NCBI RefSeq assembly: GCF_014145325.1
Contig: NZ_JACHTF010000010.1
Coordinates: 62,001-126,000, forward strand
Direction: 5' to 3'
Source: Marilutibacter spongiae
Lineage (GTDB): Bacteria; Pseudomonadota; Gammaproteobacteria; Xanthomonadales; Xanthomonadaceae
DNA: 64,000 nt
Shown here: positions 53,432 to 62,035 of the stretch, piece after piece
Layout: each line of letters begins with the position of its first letter
Numbering within the stretch: the first letter of the stretch is position 1
Program-made: the position numbers and the translations under genes
Notes under the pieces: model-generated
Database searches by the model: none
What the model saw: the letters and a program-made list of their open reading frames with translations, nothing else
What the model was told of the DNA's origin: nothing

Positions 53432-54087
53432 GTAGGATGGGTAGCGCGAAGCAAAACCCATCGTGCGTCTTGCGTGAAATACCGCGACGGTGGGTTTCGC
53501 CTTTGGCTCTACCCACCCTACGAGGCGGGATGAGAGGCAGACCCGTAGGATGGGTAGCGCGAAGCAAAACCCATCGTCCGTCGTGCGTGAAATAACGCGA
53601 CGGTGGGTTTCGCCTTTGGCTCTACCCACCCTACGAGGCAAGGTGAGAGGCAGCGCCGTAGGATGGGTGGCGCGAAGCAAAACCCATCGTCCGTCGTGCG
53701 TGAAATACCGCGACGGTGGGTTTCGCCTTTGGCTCTACCCACCCTACGAGGCGGGATGAGAGGCAGCGCCGTAGGATGGGTGGCGCGAAGCAAAACCCAT
53801 CGTCCGTCGTGCGTGAAATACCGCGACGGTGGGTTTCGCCTTTGGCTCTACCCACCCTACGAGGCGGGATGAGAGGCAGACCCGTAGGATGGGTAGCGCG
53901 AAGCAAAACCCATCGTCCGTCGTGCGTGAAATCCCGCGACGGTGGGTTTCGCCTTTGGCTCTACCCACCCTACGAGGCGGGATGAGAGGCAGACCCGTAG
54001 GATGGGTGGCGCGAAGCAAAACCCATCGTCCGTCGTGCGTGAAATCCCGCGACGGTGGGTTTCGCCTTCGGCTCTACCCACCCTACG
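53432..54087. repeat. Six-unit tandem array of a 113-bp palindromic repeat
   Basis: GTAGGATGGGT starts recur at 53432, 53545, 53658, 53771, 53884 and 53997, exactly 113 bases apart. Each unit is a palindrome of about 91 bases (left arm GTAGGATGGGTAGCGCGAAG, right arm ending GCTCTACCCACCCTAC) plus a 22-base spacer (GAGGCGGGATGAGAGGCAG-type); the last unit lacks its spacer. Units differ at a few bases only (TAG/TGG, AATACC/AATCCC/AATAAC). The array is bounded by two copies of the terminator segment. A degenerate right arm precedes unit 1 at about 53383-53431. Open frames occur in it on both strands and are a by-product of the repeat. Confidence 0.93.
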
Positions 54088-54089
54088 CT

Positions 54090-54141
54090 CCTGCGCGGAC
54101 GGCCCTTTCGAGGCAAAAAAAGAGCCGGCATCGCGCCGGCT
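54090..54141 (-). terminator. Terminator copy 2, acting for the rhlE gene
   Basis: Same segment as 53283-53333 with one additional A. Read on the minus strand, hairpin AGCCGGC/GCCGGCT is followed by T7, a good terminator 26 bases after the RhlE stop. The T-tract for the + strand is lost in this copy (CTCTTCC instead). Confidence 0.9.
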
Positions 54142-54166
54142 CTCTTCCTTCCTGCGACCGCGGGGC

Positions 54167-55501
54167 TCAGGCCCCGGCGCCGCCGCTGCGCGAGGCACCG
54201 CCGCGACGGCCGGGGCCACCGCGCTGCTTCGGCCCGGCATGGGCGTGGCGCGGTGCCGGCTTGCCGTGCGGGCGATGGCCCGGTGCGCGACGCGCGTTGT
54301 TGTTGTTGCCACCGCCGCCGCGCTTGCTGCGCGGGTTGGGGATCGCGACGTCGAGGCGGATCGGACGGCTGGGCTCGAAGCCCTCGACCTCGATCATCTC
54401 CACGTCCTTCTTGAGCACGCGCTGGATCTGCCGCAGCAGGCCACCCTCGTCGTGCGAGACCAGCGACAGCGCCTCGCCCGACGCGCCGTTGCGGCCGGTG
54501 CGACCAATGCGGTGCACGTAGTCCTCGGCGACCATCGGCAGGTCGAAGTTGATGACCAGCGGCAGGTTGGGGATGTCCAGGCCGCGCGCGGCCACGTCGG
54601 TCGCCACCAGCACGCGGGCCTTGGCCGCCTTGAAGGCGTTGAGGGCCTTCTGGCGCTGCGCCTGGCTCTTGTTGCCGTGGATCGCGACGGCCTTGATGCC
54701 GGCCTTGTCGAGCTGCTCGGCCAGGCGGTTGCAACCGTGCTTGGTGCGGCCGAACACGATCACCTGGTCGGTGTGGCGCTTGGCCAGGATGTCGATCAGC
54801 AGGTCGCGCTTGCTGTCGACGTCGACCGGATGCGCGCGGTGGGCGATGGTCTCGGCGATGGTGTTCTGCGCGGCCACCTGCACCTGCCGGGGATCACGCA
54901 TGAACTCCAGCGCCAACGCCTTGATCTGCGCTTCGAAGGTCGCCGAGAACAGCAGGGTCTGGCGCTCGCGCGGCAGCTTGACGAGGATGCGCTTGATCGC
55001 CGGCAGGAAGCCCATGTCGAGCATGCGGTCGGCCTCGTCCATGACCAGCACTTCGATCGCGTCCAGGCGCACGCTGCCGCGCTCCATGTGGTCGATCAGG
55101 CGGCCGGGGGTGGCGACGAGCACGTCGACGCCACGACGCAGCGCGTCGACCTGCGGACCCATGCCGACGCCGCCGAAGATCATGCAGCTGGCGACCTGCA
55201 GGTGGCGGGCGTAGCCGCGCAGGTTCTCGTGCACCTGCACGGCCAGTTCGCGGGTAGGCACCAGCACCAGCACGCGCGGTTTGCGCGGGCCCTTGGCCGG
55301 CGTGGTCTTGGACAGGCGGTTGAGCAGCGGCAGGCTGAAGGCGGCGGTCTTGCCGGTACCGGTCTGGGCGCCGCCAAGCAGGTCGTGGCCGGCCAGGATC
55401 AGCGGGATCGCTTCGGCCTGGATCGGGGTCGGCGTGGTGTAGCCCTGTTCCGAGAGCGCACGCAGCAACGCGGGCGCAAGCCCGAGGGATTCAAAAGACA
55501 T
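54167..55501 (-). CDS. rhlE: RhlE-type DEAD-box RNA helicase
   Basis: 444 residues. Motifs in order: Q-motif PTPIQAEAI, I AQTGTGKTA, Ia PTRELAVQV, Ib TPGRLIDH, II DEAD, III SATF, IV VIVFGRT, V RGLDIP, VI HRIGRTGR. The C-terminal tail (about 385-444) is basic and rich in Gly, Arg, Asn and His (GGGGNNNNARR and later GPGRRGGASRSGG), typical of RNA-binding tails. RhlE-type helicases act in ribosome assembly and RNA turnover. ATG 55501 (MSFESLGL) fits the family; the frame extends upstream to 55594. GGAGCT precedes the start. Confidence 0.93.
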   Translation of the reverse strand: MSFESLGLAPALLRALSEQGYTTPTPIQAEAIPLILAGHDLLGGAQTGTGKTAAFSLPLLNRLSKTTPAKGPRKPRVLVLVPTRELAVQVHENLRGYARHLQVASCMIFGGVGMGPQVDALRRGVDVLVATPGRLIDHMERGSVRLDAIEVLVMDEADRMLDMGFLPAIKRILVKLPRERQTLLFSATFEAQIKALALEFMRDPRQVQVAAQNTIAETIAHRAHPVDVDSKRDLLIDILAKRHTDQVIVFGRTKHGCNRLAEQLDKAGIKAVAIHGNKSQAQRQKALNAFKAAKARVLVATDVAARGLDIPNLPLVINFDLPMVAEDYVHRIGRTGRNGASGEALSLVSHDEGGLLRQIQRVLKKDVEMIEVEGFEPSRPIRLDVAIPNPRSKRGGGGNNNNARRAPGHRPHGKPAPRHAHAGPKQRGGPGRRGGASRSGGAGA

Positions 55502-55841
55502 GTGGAGCTCCAATTCCTGATCCGCACCCATGGATGCGGAATCACCCGGAGCTTTCCCTGTAGCCGCGCTGCGAGTCGTTTTTTTGAACGGCACCGGATG
55601 CTCCGGGCCGTGTCGGCGCTACGAATGACGTGCGGAATACAGGCCGCGCCCCGCCCCTTGCGGGCGCCCAGCGGGATCGTGTCCCGTTGGATGTGGGGTG
55701 CGGCAGGATATAGCTGGGAAACGTACCCTTTCGGGCAGCAACCGAGCACCAGACGCCGCGCACTGTACGCGAAAGGCCCCGTCCGCGCCAGCGCGCCCGC
55801 CCGCGCCTTCGTTCAGGCAGCGCCGCCGTCGCACTCCCCGT
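55502..55841. other. Leader region upstream of rhlE (340 bases without a gene)
   Basis: No convincing gene. A hairpin TCCGCACCCATGGATGCGGA (55521-55540; 8-bp stem with one mismatch) lies about 20 bases upstream of the rhlE start, and the Shine-Dalgarno is inside the palindrome TGGAGCTCCA (55503-55512). A run of seven T at about 55580-55586 (A7 on the rhlE transcript) follows. A long structured leader fits a cold-shock or self-controlled helicase, which is inference. Hypothetical frames on either strand here have no support. Confidence 0.45.
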
Positions 55842-56747
55842 TCAGCTTGGCGCGCCGCCGCGACGGCAGGACTGGACGCGATCGAGGACGGCGATCGCGT
55901 GCGCCAGCGCCGCGCGCTCTTCCTCGCAGAGCCCCGGGTGCCAGATGTCGAAGATCAACACCGTGCGCACCCGCTCGCCGCGATTGCACGCGCTGTGCAG
56001 GAACGAGTCGTCGAAGACCAGGAAGTCGCCATGGATCCAGTGCCGCGTCTCGCCGGCGACGGTGATCGAGCAGCCCTCGGGCAGGTCGACCGGGAGGTGG
56101 GCGGTCAACTTGATGTTCGACAGGCCATGGTGCGGGGGCAGTTCGGTCCCGGGCTTGAGACGGGAGATGAAGCACTCCGGCGCATGCGGCGGATACTGCG
56201 CCAGCGGCGCCTGCTCGAGAAAGCCGCGCGTCGCCGGCAGCCGCGCCACCAGGGCCTCGTCCCACTGTTCGCGTCGCAACAGGTGCCGTGCCGACCACTC
56301 CAGGCTGTCGGCCAGGCGTCCCCACTGCCGGTCGCCCGCGGCCCGCGCGTCGACATAAGGCTGGAACGCCACGTCTTCGCCGAGGAAGCCGAGCAGTTCC
56401 TCCCGTACCGCGGGGATCGCATCGCGCAAGGGCGCGAGCGCCGGCAGTTCAGGTGTACGGAACCAGGCCTGCGCCGGCAACGCCGGGTAATAGAGGAAGT
56501 TGGGTTGTTGCAGGGGCGATCGGAAGCGCCCGGGCCGGCGCCCGAAGAACACGTCCAGCCACAGCCGGAAGGCCGGATGCGCCGACACGCCCTGCAGGTG
56601 GCCATGCAGCGCCGCCGGCAGCGCCGCGCCAAAGGCCGGGGTGACGGCCTCGCCGCTGCGTTCCAGCGCCTCGCAGGCCTGGGCCACGGCGCGGGCCGTA
56701 CGGGCCTCCCGGAGGGCCTGGATGAACTGCGTTTCGCCTGGATTCAT
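55842..56747 (-). CDS. Aspartyl/asparaginyl beta-hydroxylase family protein
   Basis: 301 residues. The Asp_Arg_Hydrox (cupin-like) domain occupies the C-terminal half: LPPHHGLSNIKLTAHLPV with the first Fe-binding His, WIHGDFLVFDDSFLHSACN with the second His, and the Arg-containing R-VLIFDIWHP for 2-oxoglutarate. The N-terminal half is helical. Members hydroxylate Asp/Asn or act in lipid A or peptide modification; the substrate is not evident. ATG 56747 is the only good start. It is divergent from the M13 gene with about 205 bases between. Confidence 0.85.
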   Translation of the reverse strand: MNPGETQFIQALREARTARAVAQACEALERSGEAVTPAFGAALPAALHGHLQGVSAHPAFRLWLDVFFGRRPGRFRSPLQQPNFLYYPALPAQAWFRTPELPALAPLRDAIPAVREELLGFLGEDVAFQPYVDARAAGDRQWGRLADSLEWSARHLLRREQWDEALVARLPATRGFLEQAPLAQYPPHAPECFISRLKPGTELPPHHGLSNIKLTAHLPVDLPEGCSITVAGETRHWIHGDFLVFDDSFLHSACNRGERVRTVLIFDIWHPGLCEEERAALAHAIAVLDRVQSCRRGGAPS

Positions 56748-56951
56748 GGCGCCATTGTCCCGTCTCCGCGGGCTTTGCGGTACCCGTCGCGTCCTTGGGC
56801 GGGCCCCGGCATGACCTTCTGCACCCTCACGGGGCGTCGAAGCGGTCTATGGTGGGCTGTCGCCCCATGGGCGTACCGGGCCCCCGGCCTGCACGCCTTG
56901 CAGGCGGCGCCGGCGGCTCGACCCGACATTCCTTCACCAGGCCGGAGCACC

Positions 56952-59057
56952 GTGACCGTGAAAAAACCGCAGATCCTCCTTCTCTCCCTCGCCATCGCGG
57001 CGACCGTCGCCGCCTGCGCCAAGCCCGACGAGGCCGCGCCGGCCGCCAAGACCGACGCCACTGCCTCGCAGGAAGGCGGCATCACCCTGGACGACAGCAA
57101 GCTGCCGCCGATGAACAGCTTCCTCGCCAGCGACCTGGACCCGAGCAAGGACGCCTGCACCGACTTCGGTGGCTATGTGAACGGCAAGTGGCGGACCGCC
57201 AACGAAATCCCCGGCGACCGCACGTCCTGGGGCGCCTTCGAGATGCTGGCCGAGCGTTCGCTGGCCGTGCAGCGCCAGATCGCCGAACAGGCCGCCGCCG
57301 ACAGCAACGCCACCGGCGTGGAGAAGGTCATCGGCGACTTCTGGTCCACCGGCATGGACGCGGAGAAGATCAACGCCCAGGGCATCGACCCGATCAAGGG
57401 CGAGCTGGCCGAAATCGACGCGCTCGACAGCCAGGACAAGATCGCCGACTTCCTGCGCAGCAGCGCCGCCAAGGGCCAGTTCTACCTGTTCGGCTTCGGT
57501 CCTGAAGCCGACTTCAAGGACTCGACCATGAACATCGCCTACGCCGCGCAGGGCGGCCTGGGCCTGCCGGACAGCACGTACTACTCCGACCCGAAGAAGG
57601 CCGACAAGCTCCAGGCCTACCAGGCGCACGTGGCCAAGGTGCTCGAACTGGCCGGCGCCAGCGCCGAGGACGCCGCCGCGCAGGCCAAGGACGTGGTCGC
57701 GTTCGAGACCCGCCTGGCGAAGGCTTCCAAGTCCAGCGAAGAGCTCTCCCGCGACGTCTCGCTTTACTACAACCCGGTGACCCTGGCCGAGGCCGACAAG
57801 CTGACCCCGAACTTCCCGTGGACCCGCTTCTTCGAGTCGCAGGGCCTGCAGGCACCGAAGATGTTCTCGCTGGCGATCCCGGACTTCCACAAGGAAGTCG
57901 ACGCCATGCTCGCCGACGTCCCCGCCGACCAGTGGCGCAGCTACCTGCGCTTCCACGCGGTCGACGGCGCGTCGCCGTACCTGTCGGACGCCTTCGTCGA
58001 GGAGAACTTCAACTTCTACAACAAGGCCCTGCGCGGCCAGAAGGAGCTCAAGGAACGCGGCAAGCGCGTGCTCGGCACCATCGAGAACGCGGCCGGCGAG
58101 GCCCTGGGCCAGCTCTACGTCGACGTGGCGTTCTCGCCCGAGTCCAAGGAGCGCATGGAGACCCTGGTGTCCAACCTCAGCGATGCGCTCAAGGGCCGCA
58201 TCGAGAACCTGGACTGGATGACCGACGAGACCAAGGCCAAGGCCATGGAGAAGTGGGCCGCCTTCACCCCGAAGATCGGCTACCCGGACAAGTGGCGCGA
58301 CTGGAGCGGCCTGTCGACCAGCCGCGACAGCTACATCGGCAACGTGCTCGCCGCGATGGAGTTCAACTACAAGTGGGAGCTGTCGAAGATCGGCAAGCCG
58401 GTCGACAAGACCGAATGGGGCATGAGCCCGCAAACCGTCAACGCCTATTACAACCCGTTGCAGAACGAGATCGTGTTCCCGGCCGCGATCCTGCAGCCGC
58501 CCTTCTTCGACGCGCAGGCCGACGACCCGCTCAACTATGGCGGCATCGGCGCGGTCATCGGCCATGAGATGACCCACGGCTACGACGACCAGGGCAGCCG
58601 CTTCGGGCCGAGCGGCAACTTCGAGAACTGGTGGAGCGACGCCGACGCCAAGGGCTTCTCCGGCCTGACCGACAAGCTGGTCAACCAGTTCAACGGTTAC
58701 AAGGCCAACGACGACGAGCACGTCAACGGCAAGCTGACCCTGGGCGAGAACATCGCCGACCTGGGCGGCCTGGCCACGGCCTACGACGCGATGAAGAAGG
58801 CCACCGAAGGCACGCCGGACCCGATGATCGACGGCATGACCCGCGACCAGCGTTTCTTCGCCAACTGGGCCACCGTGTGGCGCCGCAACTTCACCCCCGA
58901 AGAGCTGAAGGTGCGCCTGGCCACCGACCCGCACGCACCGGCGAACTTCCGCGCGATCGGCGCGCCCTCGAACCTGCCGGCCTTCGCCGCCGCGTTCGAG
59001 TGCAAACCCGGCCAGCCGATGGTCCGCCAGGGCGACCAGCAGGTCATCATCTGGTGA
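56952..59057 (+). CDS. M13 family zinc metallopeptidase, lipoprotein
   Basis: 701 residues. Lipobox VAAC places a lipid on Cys22. M13 (neprilysin/PepO type) features: N-terminal DFGGYVNGKW, NAYYNP (substrate-binding segment), zinc motif GHEMTH (His538, Glu539, His542), GENIADLGGL (third zinc ligand Glu), and the C-terminal CKPGQPM region. Such enzymes cleave peptides in the periplasm or at the outer membrane. The start is GTG 56952 (GGAG five bases upstream) or GTG 58; no ATG. Paralogue downstream at 59203. Confidence 0.92.
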   Translation: MTVKKPQILLLSLAIAATVAACAKPDEAAPAAKTDATASQEGGITLDDSKLPPMNSFLASDLDPSKDACTDFGGYVNGKWRTANEIPGDRTSWGAFEMLAERSLAVQRQIAEQAAADSNATGVEKVIGDFWSTGMDAEKINAQGIDPIKGELAEIDALDSQDKIADFLRSSAAKGQFYLFGFGPEADFKDSTMNIAYAAQGGLGLPDSTYYSDPKKADKLQAYQAHVAKVLELAGASAEDAAAQAKDVVAFETRLAKASKSSEELSRDVSLYYNPVTLAEADKLTPNFPWTRFFESQGLQAPKMFSLAIPDFHKEVDAMLADVPADQWRSYLRFHAVDGASPYLSDAFVEENFNFYNKALRGQKELKERGKRVLGTIENAAGEALGQLYVDVAFSPESKERMETLVSNLSDALKGRIENLDWMTDETKAKAMEKWAAFTPKIGYPDKWRDWSGLSTSRDSYIGNVLAAMEFNYKWELSKIGKPVDKTEWGMSPQTVNAYYNPLQNEIVFPAAILQPPFFDAQADDPLNYGGIGAVIGHEMTHGYDDQGSRFGPSGNFENWWSDADAKGFSGLTDKLVNQFNGYKANDDEHVNGKLTLGENIADLGGLATAYDAMKKATEGTPDPMIDGMTRDQRFFANWATVWRRNFTPEELKVRLATDPHAPANFRAIGAPSNLPAFAAAFECKPGQPMVRQGDQQVIIW

Positions 59058-59081
59058 TCCCTGCGTCCACGTAGCACCCGC

Positions 59082-59114
59082 GAAGGCCCGGCATGTCCGG
59101 GCCTTCGTCTTTCT
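59082..59114 (+). terminator. Rho-independent terminator after the first M13 gene
   Basis: Stem GAAGGCCCGG/CCGGGCCTTC (10 bp, loop CATGT), followed by GTCTTTCT, 25 bases past the stop. The U-tract is interrupted but adequate. Confidence 0.8.
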
Positions 59115-59202
59115 GTCTGCCGTCCAACCGGCAGGGCCATCGTGACGCAGGAGTCATCGGGGGCCTTGCTACACTCCGGCCGTCCCCCGGATGGAAGCCG
59201 AC

Positions 59203-61185
59203 ATGCCCGTACTTCGCCCGCTCAGCGGCGCCCTGGCACTCGGACTGGCAGCGGCGTTCGCGTCGCCCGCCAGCGCCGCCAAGCCGCCGGTCGCCTGCGC
59301 TGATTTCCACGGAAACACCAACGCCGACTGGCTGGCGGCGAACCCACCGCCCGCCGACCCGGGCATGGTCTCGGCGATGGGCCAGCTGGCCGCTCGCGCG
59401 CGGCAGCAGCAGATCGACCTGCTGGAGGCGGCCAAGCGGGCACCGGTGGGCAACGTGCAGACGCTGCTGGGCGACTTCTGGGCCAGTGGCATGGACGAGG
59501 CCGGCGTGGAGCGCGACGGCTCCAATCCGATCGCGCCGCTGCTGGAGCGCATCAACGCGATCCGCCGCGACAAGGACATCCCGCCCGCGATCGCCGCCCT
59601 GCACCAGGTCGGCATACCGGTGGTGTTCAACTTCAGTCCCGACGTGGACCTCAATGACCTTTCCCGGCACATCGGCTATTTCAGCCAGGGCGGGCTGGGC
59701 CTGCCCGACCCTGCCTTCTACACGCGCACCGACGCCGATACCCGCACGGTGCTGGCCCAGTACGCCAAGTACGTCGAGCAGATCCTCGTGCTCACCGGCA
59801 CTCCGGCCGGCGACGCCGCCGCGGAAGCCGCCCAGGTGATCGACCTGGAGACCCGCATCGCCCGTGCCTCGCGGCCCCTGATCGAGCTCCGCGACCCCCG
59901 TCGCAACTTCGCCCCGGTGCCGGCGGCCGGCCTGGACAAGCAGTACCGCACGCTGCAGCTGGAGGACTTCATCGTCGCCCAGCAGGTCGGCGACGCCACC
60001 GTGTCGATGGCCAATCCGGCCTTGTTCGCCACCCTCGACACCCTCGTCGACGACCTCAAGCCGGCGCAATGGAAGGCCTACCTGCGGTGGCGGGTGGGCG
60101 ATGCCATGGCGCCCTACCTGTCGCGCGCCTTCCGCGACGCCAGCTTCAACTTCCGCGGCCGCGTGCTGGAGGGGCGCCAGGCGCCGCCCACGCGCGAACA
60201 GCAGGTGCTCGATGCCATCAACCTGGCGGCCGGCCCGATGCTGGGACGCGAATATGCGCAGCGTTACCTTGACGCCGGCACCGAGGCGCGCGCCGAAGCC
60301 GTGGCCGCCGACATCCGCGATACGCTGGGCGCCGCCCTCGAGCGCGATCCCCGCCTGGGCGCCGCGGCCAAGGCCGAGGCCCGGGCCAAACTCGCCGCGC
60401 TGAAGATCGAGATCGGCATGCCCGACCGCGACATCGACTACACGGTGCAGCCGGTCGGACGCGGCAGTTTCGGCGGCAACATGCTGATCGCGTCGACCTG
60501 GCGGCACGGCTCGGAGATGCGCCGGATCGGCGAGGCGAACGCGTCTCGCCGCTGGAACGTGCAGCCGCAGACGCCTGCCCTGGCCTACGACATCACGCAG
60601 AACCGGCTGCTGGTGACCGCCGCGATGCTTCAGGCGCCGGTCCTGGAAACAGTGCGCGGCGAGCCCGCGCAATATGGCGCGTTCGGTGCCCTGGTGGGGC
60701 ATGAACTGACCCACGGCTTCGACGCGCGTGGCCGCCTGGTCGATGCCCGCCTGGACGTGCGCGACTGGTGGGAGGCTCCCGACGCCAACGCCTGGAACGC
60801 ACTGGCCTCGCGCGTGGCCAGCCAGTACGCCACCCTGCCCTATCCGGGCCTGGAGGGCGTCAAGGTCAACGGCATGCAGACGCGCGACGAGGACCTTGCC
60901 GACATCTCCGGCGTCGAGCTTGCGTGGGCGGCCTTCAACGCCCGCCATCCCGATGCCGACAAGGCCGCCCGCCAGGATTTCTTCAAGGCCTGGGCGGGCC
61001 TGTGGGCGCAATCGATGACGCCCGCCGCCGCCACTGCGATGGCCTCCACCAGCGTGCACGCACCGGGACAGTGGCGCAGCAACGGGCCGCTCGCCAACCT
61101 CGCCGACTTCGGCGAGCTCTATGGCTGCCGCGTCGGCAGCGTGATGCGCAACAAGCCCGACAACCGCATCCAGGTCTGGCCCTGA
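59203..61185 (+). CDS. M13 family metallopeptidase, divergent soluble paralogue
   Basis: 660 residues. A cleavable signal peptide (ASA|AK, about residue 26) replaces the lipobox of the upstream paralogue. The zinc motif GHELTH (His500, Glu501, His504) is kept and the third-ligand block reads DEDLADISG instead of GENIADLGG, with Glu and Asp retained. The usual NAYYNP segment before the zinc site is replaced by ALAYDITQNR, so substrate contact is probably altered. ATG 59203 has GGAAG just upstream; ATG 59191 is an alternative. It probably arose by duplication of the neighbour but has diverged strongly. Confidence 0.88.
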   Translation: MPVLRPLSGALALGLAAAFASPASAAKPPVACADFHGNTNADWLAANPPPADPGMVSAMGQLAARARQQQIDLLEAAKRAPVGNVQTLLGDFWASGMDEAGVERDGSNPIAPLLERINAIRRDKDIPPAIAALHQVGIPVVFNFSPDVDLNDLSRHIGYFSQGGLGLPDPAFYTRTDADTRTVLAQYAKYVEQILVLTGTPAGDAAAEAAQVIDLETRIARASRPLIELRDPRRNFAPVPAAGLDKQYRTLQLEDFIVAQQVGDATVSMANPALFATLDTLVDDLKPAQWKAYLRWRVGDAMAPYLSRAFRDASFNFRGRVLEGRQAPPTREQQVLDAINLAAGPMLGREYAQRYLDAGTEARAEAVAADIRDTLGAALERDPRLGAAAKAEARAKLAALKIEIGMPDRDIDYTVQPVGRGSFGGNMLIASTWRHGSEMRRIGEANASRRWNVQPQTPALAYDITQNRLLVTAAMLQAPVLETVRGEPAQYGAFGALVGHELTHGFDARGRLVDARLDVRDWWEAPDANAWNALASRVASQYATLPYPGLEGVKVNGMQTRDEDLADISGVELAWAAFNARHPDADKAARQDFFKAWAGLWAQSMTPAAATAMASTSVHAPGQWRSNGPLANLADFGELYGCRVGSVMRNKPDNRIQVWP

Positions 61186-61232
61186 CGCCGCTTGCGCCGG
61201 GCGAACTCGTGGCCGGCGCCTTGAAGCGGCCA

Positions 61233-61266
61233 ACGAAAACGGCGCGGGAAACCGCGCCGTTTTCGT
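61233..61266. terminator. Bidirectional terminator between M13 and rhomboid genes
   Basis: 15-bp stem ACGAAAACGGCGCGG/CCGCGCCGTTTTCGT with loop GAAA, between convergent stops (61185 and 61291). The A/T end of the stem gives U-rich tails on both strands. Confidence 0.8.
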
Positions 61267-61290
61267 CATGGGCCTGCGATACCGTGCGCG

Positions 61291-61950
61291 TCAACGCACG
61301 ATGCGTGGCCCCGGGGGCTTGCGCCCGCCACCGCCGAAGGGGGGCTGGCCGCGCCAGTAGCGGATCATCAACCAGCCGAACAGCATGCCGCCCAGGTGGG
61401 CGAAGTGCGCGACGCCGGGTTGCTGTCCGCTGACGCCAAGCAGCAGTTCGATCACCCCGTAGACGATCACCAGGGTGCGCGCCTTCATCGGGATCGGCGG
61501 GATCAGCAGCATCACGCGCTGGTTGGGGAACAGCATGCCGTAGGCCAACAGCAAGCCGAAGATCCCGCCCGAAGCACCGACCGTAGGGTATGGCGGCTGG
61601 CCACTGGACATCGCCCAGATGCCGACGCCGATCTGGCAGACCGCCGCACCGACGATGCAGACCAGGTAATAGTTCAGGAACCGCCGGTTGCCCCACACAT
61701 GCTCCAGCGGCGCGCCGAACATCAGCAGGGCCAGCATGTTGAAGAACAGGTGCGCCATGCTCCCGTGCATGAACCCGTAGGTCAGCACCTGCCAGGGCAG
61801 GAAGCCGCCGACGCCGAAAGCGCCGTCGCTGCCGGGTGGCCACAGCATGAACGACGCGAACGTGGTTTCGGGCAGCAATTGCTGGAGCAGGAACACCAGG
61901 CCATTGGCGATCAACAAGGCCTTGGTGACGGGGGGAAGATTGGAAAACAT
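61291..61950 (-). CDS. Rhomboid family intramembrane serine protease
   Basis: 219 residues, six membrane helices. The catalytic dyad is in VGASGGIFG (Ser) and HFAHLGGMLFG (His), and the first-helix-loop FMHGSMAHLFFNM motif is present, matching rhomboid proteases that cleave transmembrane segments. ATG 61950 (MFSNLPPVTKA) is the natural start; the frame extends upstream to 62292 in another gene's region. A C-terminal PFGGGGRKPPGPR tail is cytoplasmic. It lies 85 bases downstream of the alkyltransferase-like gene on the same strand. Confidence 0.95.
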   Translation of the reverse strand: MFSNLPPVTKALLIANGLVFLLQQLLPETTFASFMLWPPGSDGAFGVGGFLPWQVLTYGFMHGSMAHLFFNMLALLMFGAPLEHVWGNRRFLNYYLVCIVGAAVCQIGVGIWAMSSGQPPYPTVGASGGIFGLLLAYGMLFPNQRVMLLIPPIPMKARTLVIVYGVIELLLGVSGQQPGVAHFAHLGGMLFGWLMIRYWRGQPPFGGGGRKPPGPRIVR

Positions 61951-62035
61951 CGCGGCTCCCGGATACGAAGCGCACATGGTACTGGCTGGCGCGTGTAGGC
62001 GCCGCCACGCGCCTCGCGCACGCCATCCGGGCCGC

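Noticed and set aside
53432-54087. CRISPR array
   Set aside because: Units are 113 bases and palindromic, the 22-base spacers are nearly identical to each other rather than unique, and no cas genes are present.
53490-54521. Series of open frames of about 89-91 residues on both strands
   Set aside because: They repeat every 113 bases with the palindromic array, occur on both strands, and have no ribosome sites or recognisable fold. They follow from the repeat.
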